Source: Orychophragmus violaceus (Eukaryota > Streptophyta > Magnoliopsida > Brassicales > Brassicaceae). From it: a stretch of DNA of 64,000 bases. Under the pieces are notes generated by a model. The model saw nothing but the letters and a program-made list of their open reading frames with translations. It was not told the origin of the DNA and did no database searches. Position numbers and translations under genes: made by a program. The DNA lies in contig CM058233.1 in the NCBI GenBank assembly GCA_030180135.1, forward strand, positions 109,905,994 to 109,969,993. Reading direction: 5' to 3'. This document shows positions 56,964-64,000 of this stretch, one piece after another. How positions within the stretch are numbered: the first letter of the stretch is position 1; each line of letters opens with the position of its first letter.

Positions 56964-57336
56964 CTAGTCCTAGGACTTTAAACCGAACCGAGTTAATCGA
57001 ACCAACAATTTTGGTTCGAAAGTTTGAAAATTATTTTCGGTAAGTTTGAAAAAAACCCGGTTATGATTCAATTCGACAAACCAATCGGATAACGAAAGTT
57101 TTTTTTATTAACCAAAACAAACCAATTCAAACTAAAGTACATTAATATTTATGAACCGAACCGAATTATTCGAAAATTCGAATTTTACCGAATTTGACCA
57201 ATTTTCAGAAAAATCTGCTATTTCCGGTTTGAGTTTGATAATCGGAATAATCGATAACTGAACCAAACCATATGAAAATTTGATTATTTTCAGTAATTTT
57301 CCCAAAAACCGAGAAACCAAAATGAAGTCCCAAACA
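56964..57336. mobile_element. hAT-like element, AACCGA/TCGGTT-rich
   Basis: The flanking repeat tagttggta lies at 56955-56963 and 57337-57345 (8-9 bp TSD). The left terminus is ctagtcctaggacttt; the right terminus, reverse-complemented, is tgtttgggacttcattt, a weak inverted pair. The interior is a decayed cggtt/aaccg repeat without coding capacity. Confidence 0.5.
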
Positions 57337-57355
57337 TAGTTGGTAGGGTTTTAAG

Positions 57356-57885
57356 CAGTGTTTTGAAACCCGATCCGGACCCGCGGTCGAACCGGTAAAT
57401 CCAGTGACTCGGTAAACATTCCGGATCGGGTTATGTGCAAACACCGCTTAATTGAAAACCTGGAAAAAACCGTAAAAATCCGCGGTTTATTGGCGACCCG
57501 ATAGACTGATCGAACCGATCAACCCGGATAATGAATTTTTTTAAACTAAAGAGAATGTTTTATTGTGATGAAATATAGGGTTTTAGATTTAGTAATTGAA
57601 AAACCTGAAACAATAAGACATTACTAGTTATAACTATGTTAAGAAACTTTTTTCTATTTTCTTTCTCCAAATTTATGGGATTGTGGTGTTTTTAACATTA
57701 AGACATTATCATATTGAATTTTTTTAACATATGGTTTTTACATTTTTAATAAAATGGTGTATTCTATGATTAAAAAAACTATATATATAAATCTCATTAG
57801 TTTTGGACTTGGGGTTGATCCACGGTTGACCCGGTGATCCGGTAGACAGTCCGGTTCGTTGTCCGGGTCGGGTTTAAAAACATTG
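57356..57885. mobile_element. hAT-type MITE
   Basis: The left end cagtgttttgaaacccgatc pairs with the right end, whose reverse complement is caatgtttttaaacccgacc. It is flanked by gttttaag (57348-57355) and gttttaac (57886-57893), an 8-bp TSD with one mismatch. CARTGTTTT termini are typical of Tag1-like hAT elements. It is 530 bp, with an AT-rich centre and no ORF. It lies only ~10 bp from the preceding element. Confidence 0.75.
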
Positions 57886-57893
57886 GTTTTAAC

Positions 57894-58495
57894 TTAAGTT
57901 TGATTATCTTCGTTAGAATGCAAGAACGAAGTCTAATTTGTTTGCTATAATCCTTACAAGATGATGATTAGTAATTTGAGATATTTCATATCCATTCAAA
58001 AGGTCTAAACTCAAGAAAACACGAACCAAGTTGGGGAAACAAAAACAATCTGGTCATAAACCAGATCAAGTCGGTCCTATATCTAGTAACATCAAGTAGT
58101 AGCCTTAAGCAGCACAATATCAAGTATCAACCCATGGACTTCAAGATCAATACCAATGCTAATGATAGTGTCACCGAGGAGCTCCCAGCTCTAAGAGACG
58201 ATGAGAAATAGAAAGAAATCAGCAACAAGATTGTAATTTGCATGAACAATCAAGATGAACACTGACAGAAGAGAGGAAAAAGCTGAGTTTTAATGTTAGA
58301 AAAAGCCCCAAAATGTGTGGATCCAAATAGCAAACTAGAACTTTGAAGCAACAAGTCCTTGTGAACCATAACAATACATGGACGAAAGAGTTCAAACTAG
58401 AAAATAGTACAATTCTTGTTCATTCATTGTCTGAAAGCAAGCAAGTCCTAATAATTTTGATTATTTTCGCCATATATAGATCCAGCAGACCGGGG
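57894..58495. other. Intergenic DNA and 3' UTR of the NFD6-like gene
   Basis: No ORF or repeat recognised. Confidence 0.5.
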
Positions 58496-59117
58496 TCACA
58501 AAGGCGTGGCAAGTCCTAGAAGAACACAAGTCAGAGAAGCAAAGCTTTAGGACATAACACAAGCACGTAAACATTCTAAGACCAACCATTGAACTCAACA
58601 AAAATATGATTATGTAAGAGAGATGTAACAATTTCTCCATTCAAAAGTCTGTCAAAGTTTTGATCTTTATCATGCTTTGTTCCTTAGCCCGCTTTACTGA
58701 TCAACAAAAGCAAAGCACAAAAGGATGAAAATTTACCCTGGGAAAGCCAGCTCCAACAGGAGGAATCAGCAGCGATGCTTGACCGGAGCCGAGCTGAAGC
58801 AACCGCAGTGTGAAGCGGAATCATCGTTTCAACGCTTCCCAAAGCTGATAGAACCCTTCACATTGCATTGAATCAAAATTTCAAGTATTTTTTAACGAGA
58901 AACAACAAAATTTATGGAATTAAGGATTAGATAATATCTTGAACCAGCTGAAAATGAGTGCTCACCTTGAAGCGCGAGGGATAGATTGGGACACTGAAGC
59001 AAAAGGAGATGAAGTTGCTGTGGGTTTAAGATTGAGGGACTTTTGAGTTACCGTTCTGGATCTAGATACTAAGTTTCTGGAAGCAGCCATTAGCGCTGAT
59101 CTGCAAGGCGATGCCAT
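58496..59117 (-). CDS. NFD6-like small mitochondrial protein (At4g39300-like)
   Basis: Three exons on the minus strand (59117-58966, 58855-58737, 58515-58496) give 96 codons. The last exon is only 20 nt and completes the conserved end GLATPL-stop. The protein starts MASPCRSALMAASRNLVSRS, continues with SSPFASVSQSIPRASRVLSA and then LGSVETMIPLHTAVASARLR, and ends SIAADSSCWSWLSQGLATPL. This matches the NUCLEAR FUSION DEFECTIVE 6 (NFD6)-type family of Arabidopsis, to which At4g39300 belongs in my recollection. The N terminus is rich in Arg/Ser and lacks acidic residues, as in a mitochondrial presequence. NFD6 is needed for polar-nuclei fusion in the embryo sac; whether this paralogue shares that role is not known. 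I chose the second Met because it begins the conserved sequence. Confidence 0.88.
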
Positions 59118-59461
59118 GTCTGATTTTGAGAAACTGAAGGAGAGAGGAGGAAGAAACACAATGCATATGAACATAACACACTAAACCCTACGGCTCAAAA
59201 CTGCAGCCTCGGCCCACTGGGCCTCACTATAACTGCAAAGACTTTTTAAGATTATTATTGCCGCCAAAGGTATTCCTACCAGTCCCCAGAGATCATTACC
59301 AAAATCAAAACAAGTCCGGTTTGGATTGATCATCGGAAGATTATAAATTTATAGAAGTTTTATCAACAAGGCAACAAATCATAACCACAAACAAATTTAA
59401 AATTTAAGAAGAAAAGGTAAAAAAAAAAATGATCTTGTGTTGTGTGTGTTGTTTTTTTTTG

Positions 59462-62202
59462 CTATACATCTTTCAAACTTCGCCGGCTCGACGCGCCACG
59501 ACTACTTCCCCTCGTCGACGATCCCGTCGCGCCGCCGGATCTCGCTAAACCCTCCGCCTGAGATAGAAGGCTACTCGTTCCCGCCGCCACTGGATCAGAC
59601 GAGCTTTGTCTCCAACTACCAAATACTCGTCCGCTACTCGACGATCCTCTCGAAGATCCGGTCGTACGGAATCTCTCCGATTCGGTACTATCTTCCCTCA
59701 CGACTCTCAGAGGATTCTCCAAGGCTTGGACTATGTGTCTCATAAGCGGTCGTCTCGTGGGTTTAGGATTAAGACAAGATCTAGCGACGATTGCCATTGC
59801 CCAGACTTCTTCTAAGAGGTCTTCGTCGACGAGAAGAGATTGGTCTAGGATGTTCGTCACTGGCTCTTTCTCTTGTGATGAAATGTAGGGTATAATCTCG
59901 GTTAAGATTTTCTTAAATTGTGGTTCTTCGCATGAGCTGATTCCGAGTTTTCCTGTGATTAGTTCAAGTAGTATCTTGCCGAAACAGTAGACATCGTATG
60001 CACATGTTGCTGTTGCTGGAGAGCCTGGAACACTTTCTTGTGAAGACCTAAACAGAGTACAAAATCAAAGGCTTGCTGTTAGTATTAAGTTGTATGGGCT
60101 TCCTACCTAAAATCAATCGGTGATAAGCGGAGTGGCTCATATCCCTTATATATTACTAATGATCTCTTCCAACTACCGATGTACGTCCCTAGTTAAATGT
60201 TTAATCTAATCTGGCTAATGTATTCAACTATGTGACTGAGAATTGAAGACACTTACTGGGATAATCTACTGAGCAACCGGGCGATTTTCCGTGGACGGCC
60301 ATTGTTTTCTTGATGACAAGCTTTGCTAAAGCTTCCAAGCCTTACTTCAAATTTATCATCCAAGAGAATGCTACTTGCTTGAACATCTCTGTAAAGACAG
60401 TTACTATGAACAAATGGTTTTTGGTTTGAATGTAGAAACCGTTAAAGGAATGATCTTTCATACCTGTGGACGATAGCTGGTGAACAGTCATGATGCAGAT
60501 AAGAAAGTCCCTCTGCTGCACCCAATGCGATCTTCAACCTTGTGATCCAGTCAAGAGATTTCAATCCGTCGTCAACAAGGGAACTTGATTTGTAGAACAA
60601 TGAGCTTGGTAAATCTCTATTAGGCATGTACTTGTAAACCAAGAACTTATGAGTTGTGCTCTCTAAGCATTTGCCTACAAATGGGACTACTCTAGGATGA
60701 GCAAACCGGCTAAAGAAATCCAACTCCGTTAGATAAGCTTCATTGTTCTTCATCAATTCCAAGTTGATTCTTTTCACAACGATCTGAACTCCGGTTTCTA
60801 GAACACCCTTGAAAAGATCCCCTGATTTTCCTTTCTTGATCAGGTTCGCATCTCCGAACTCCTTTGTGGCATTGAGCAGTTGTTGATATGTAAATGATGT
60901 TCCAAGACTCGCAAAGTTTATAGAGACTCCTCCTCCTCCTCCTCCTCCTCCTCCCGAGGGAAGTGTTTCATCAGGAGGCAATGGACCAACGCCGTTGTGT
61001 CTTCCTGATGATCTGTTTCTTCGACGGACACAGAAGTTCACTGTTATTGGTAACAATATGAGAATGAGCATAACCAAAATAGACCCTCCAACTGCAGCAA
61101 GTATAACTATAGTCTTGTGGCTTAACCAGGGAGATTTAGGCTTCTTTTTCTGTTCAGGTTGTTGTCCGAAATTGTCGAAACTTAATCCCTTTTCGGAGTA
61201 AAACAGAGCGCAATCCGACAGTCCTCTCTGGTTCGTTCTCCCCTGAAGACAATTGTTGCTCAAGGAAGCATTGATGGGGATAAAGTCAGGAACTTTACCT
61301 TCAAAATAGTTTCTTGACAGATCAACAACTCGGAACCTCCTCAGTAGAAGTTTGAGATTGCCGTAAAACATGTTCCCGGATATGTTAAGCAGTGAGACAG
61401 TAGAATCAAAACTGGCAGTAGTATTAGGCAGCTGGTCGGAGAATTGATTACCTGAAAGATCAAGAATCTTCAAGTCTGGTAACGACCATAAGCTAGATGG
61501 TAAAACGCCGATGAAACCACTGCCTCTGAAGTCAACGATCTGTAGTTTACTCATGAAACTAAACAGATCAGGAGGTAAGGATCCTGAGAGACGATTTCCG
61601 GCCATTACAAGTGTCTGCAAGTTTCTTAACTCTTTCAATTCCGATGGAACCGAACCAGACAGGTTGTTGAAGCTGAGATTCAAACGTTGGAGCTTTGAGA
61701 GTGCCCCAATATTAGCAGGAATGTTCCCTCTAATTGAGTTCTTGGAAAGATCAAGAACCGTGAGGGTTGATAACCCACTCAAATTTGCAGGGATGGTTCC
61801 TGTGATTGAGCAAGAGCTAAGGTCCAACACCTGCAAAGTCAACAGACTAGATCCTAATAAAACTGGGATTGAACCTGGAAGAGAGAACCTTGAGGCGTTG
61901 AAAGAGGCTAAACTGGTGAGATTGACGAGCGAGTCAACTGAGAATTGTGGGTTTTGATTCCCAATCCTTGTTCTTCTGAACCCTGAAATGTTGATATCGG
62001 TTACACTACCATTGTTATTACATCTCACGCCGTTCCAATTCAGACAAGGATCGCCTTTTACAGGCCAGTCTTTGCCTCTTAGTCCTAGAGAAGACCTTAG
62101 TAGCAACAGCGCCGATTTCTCAGACGGAGAACTTGTTTGTTGCTCGAACGTTGACTCTAACGACAAGAGTAAGAAGAAGAAGACCAGCAAGATTGTCTTC
62201 AT
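59462..62202 (-). CDS. LRR receptor-like protein kinase, At4g39270 type (probable pseudokinase)
   Basis: Three exons on the minus strand (62202-60464, 60388-60257, 60047-59462) give 818 codons. Layout: a signal peptide (MKTILLVFFFLLLSLESTF), the N-terminal cap CLNWNGVRC, about 8-9 LRRs (to ~310), a membrane span (KTIVILAAVGGSILVMLILI, about 365-390), a Gly-run juxtamembrane segment (codon repeat at 60929-60953), a kinase domain, and a Ser/Arg-rich tail ending SSRRSLKDV. The kinase is atypical: the glycine loop is KKGKSGDLFKG, the catalytic loop reads HRDVQASS without the usual Asn, and the DFG motif is replaced by LGSF. This argues for loss of phosphotransfer, with a signalling or scaffold role possible. 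The ligand is unknown. Intron 2 carries a TRIM-LTR fragment. Gene order supports the At4g39270 assignment. Confidence 0.93.
60080..60195 (-). mobile_element. TRIM-LTR fragment in kinase intron 2
   Basis: agtattaagttgtatgggct and gtgataagcggagtggctca with tatcccttatatatt match, in reverse complement, the LTR-like block at 27390-27460. Only part of the LTR is present. It is the same family as the TRIM-like copies upstream of BRI1's 3' end. Confidence 0.65.
60929..60953. repeat. (CCT)n codon repeat encoding poly-Gly
   Basis: About eight CCT units (GGA/GGG Gly codons on the coding strand) in the juxtamembrane linker of the LRR kinase, likely length-variable between accessions. Confidence 0.85.
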
Positions 62203-64000
62203 GGTTTCTCTAAACTCTGATGAGAAAATCTGAAAACCTTAAACCCCTTCAATTCACAGGTTCAATAGGAAAGAATCTTTGCAATTTATTGAAAAAACCC
62301 ATCACTCAAAATCAAATCTTTTTCTGCTATCCTTTTTTGATTCGATCAAAAATGGAAACTTTCTTTTTGTGTGACTTTCTATAACTATTCAACAAGATAA
62401 AAAAGGTTCTTCTCTCTGTACCTTCTGCGACTTTCTGGCAATTAATGTTCTGAGCACTTCAGAAGAATCAAAACCAATTGTTAGTTACCAATCATTGTCT
62501 TCTTCCCCCTCTCTCTCTCTCTCAAACTCTTCCATCTTCTTACCTAGATTTAGAGAGAGAAAGATGGAAAGTCCTTAAAAAAATACGAAACCAACTGGAA
62601 TATTTTAATATTAGTTGATGTCATTTCTTGTTCTGGACAGAGAAAGCTTTCAGTACTGGTCAAGAACAGCGGCCGGTTCAAACAAAAAGAGTGTAAGAAA
62701 GTGAAAAAGTAAGACATGGGATCTTTCGTTATATACGCGCACGTTCCCCAGATTTATACGACACCGTCTTGAAGAGTTTGACTCTCAACAATCCCGCCCA
62801 AGACAGTTTAGCGAGCTATTAAAAGTAATACTTAAATTTCTGCTGATGTTTAGCTCTGTCTATTGTTAATACGATATTTATTTTTATAATACATGTTCAA
62901 ATCAATGATAGAATTCCGAGTAGCTAAAATAATAATTGATTTTATTCTATGTAGTTAGTTACAATTTTCCTCATATTAAAATGACTAAAGATAAATAATC
63001 GTGTCTCATTTGAGCTATAGAAAGTTTTTATGATAGGAGTTTTCTTAGCGTTATATTTGAAATTGACCGTGTTAATTTTTATACTGACTGTGTGAATCTC
63101 TTAAAGATACTTGAAGACCTGATGGATTAGTCGGTTTTTACCTCTAATAAGGATATCGTTGCATCTGAGAATTTTTTTTTGTCTAGTGGATATTAACTGT
63201 ATGGATAATGTAGTTGTTGACATCCTTGCTAAAAAAAGCTAGAACGAAAGATGTAGTTTTTTCGTTTGTAAACCATAATCTGTCGGATTTCGGAATTTCG
63301 TTAGAAAACCGGAATATCCGACCTACTTTGGTTTAAATTTACAAGTACTGATGACAAAAAAGGTAATTGTGGCTCTATTTATGTGAGAAATCAAGAAAAG
63401 TCTACGTTCATTTTCATAATACGTGCTAGTGTTGCCTTTTTGTTTGTTTTTTTTGCCCTCTTACAGACGCCTTTGATATAGCCTTGGTCAGCATTTTCAC
63501 CACAGAAATCAAAATCAAGATCAAGTTATAGAGCCATTTGATTGACTTTGTATGATTGTACATATACATTTGATAACTAGAATGTTATAACATCGGTCAA
63601 ATATTGGTTGCTATTTATACATATGAGAAAATAATTCTTATCATAGATTCTGACGGTCAAACTATCTCAAGTACAAGTTGAGTGTATCAATGATTGCAAG
63701 ACTGGATTAGATTGGACAAGTTGATATGTTTACATAACTGCAACTCTAACTTCAGTTTGAATGTAAAATAACTTAACCCTTTGTGCAATAATAACTTAAC
63801 CAGTATGATTTTAAAAAACAACGTTGGCACTAAAGAATGATACTTATAACTGAGAGGAAATCAACATCTAGCTAGCTAAATAAGGTTTACTTCACTTACA
63901 ATTTTATAGTTACTCTTTTGATGGAAGTGTTGCAGTTCGCAATATGATAAGGTTATGGCCTTATGGGTTAGATTGGTAGCATTTTTCAAAAGCTGTAAGA
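62203..64000. other. Upstream region of the LRR kinase; no further gene
   Basis: 62203-62560 is the leader and promoter of the kinase gene, with a CT-rich tract at 62508-62522. 63180-63330 reads MDNVVVDILAK and then, in a shifted frame, ARTKDVVFSFVNHN, which weakly resembles the end of a LINE RNase H domain. The rest is AT-rich DNA with no supported feature. Confidence 0.4.

Noticed and set aside
61511..61957. Plus-strand 148-codon ORF opposite the LRR kinase
   Set aside because: Antisense shadow of LRR repeats.

Overview
The window is nuclear DNA from a flowering plant of the mustard family (Brassicaceae). It is AT-rich, its genes have short GT-AG introns, and seven genes match, in order and orientation, the Arabidopsis thaliana interval running down from At4g39410 to At4g39270. 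All assignments come from recognising protein sequences and were not checked by a database search. Left to right the genes are WRKY13 (+), the brassinosteroid receptor BRI1 (-), the nucleotide-sugar transporter NST-KT1/URGT4 (-), the mitochondrial deubiquitinase UBP27 (-), the cinnamyl-alcohol-dehydrogenase-like CAD9 (-), an At4g39320-like small protein carrying a frameshift (-), an NFD6-like small mitochondrial protein (-) and an atypical LRR receptor kinase of the At4g39270 type (-). Several Arabidopsis genes of this interval that I remember (CESA2, EC1.4 and others) are missing, and transposon DNA lies where they would be. This would fit a fractionated segment of a polyploid-derived genome such as Brassica, but it is an inference.

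Layout. 1-18.5 kb is almost entirely mobile DNA: a broken CCCH zinc-finger gene, a 704-bp tandem duplication, an internally deleted Ty1/copia element, a 3.6-kb Pack-MULE carrying fragments of at least four host genes, and three GC-rich poly(A) retroposons with 15-bp target-site duplications (TSDs), one of which holds a nested hAT-type MITE. 18.8-21.1 kb is WRKY13. 21-28.8 kb holds a PIF/Harbinger-type element, TRIM-like repeats and, at 28.17 kb, a sequence strongly resembling the POLARIS (PLS) peptide gene but with a disrupted reading frame. 28.9-32.4 kb is BRI1. 33-41 kb is intergenic, with a truncated LINE and a hAT-like element that contains a Stowaway MITE. 41.4-47 kb holds NST-KT1 (with SINEs in an intron) and UBP27. 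47-52.8 kb is repeats, including two non-autonomous Helitrons in tandem. 52.9-62.2 kb holds the last four genes with two adjacent hAT-like insertions. 62.2-64 kb has no gene I can support.

The genes do not form a pathway. They are independent eukaryotic genes kept together by ancestry. BRI1 is the brassinosteroid receptor, WRKY13 a transcription factor, NST-KT1 supplies UDP-sugars to the Golgi, UBP27 acts at the mitochondrial outer membrane and CAD9 reduces aldehydes. The most informative features of the window are the decayed PLS locus beside BRI1, the gene-fragment-capturing MULE, and the well-preserved insertion footprints (TSDs) of many transposon classes.
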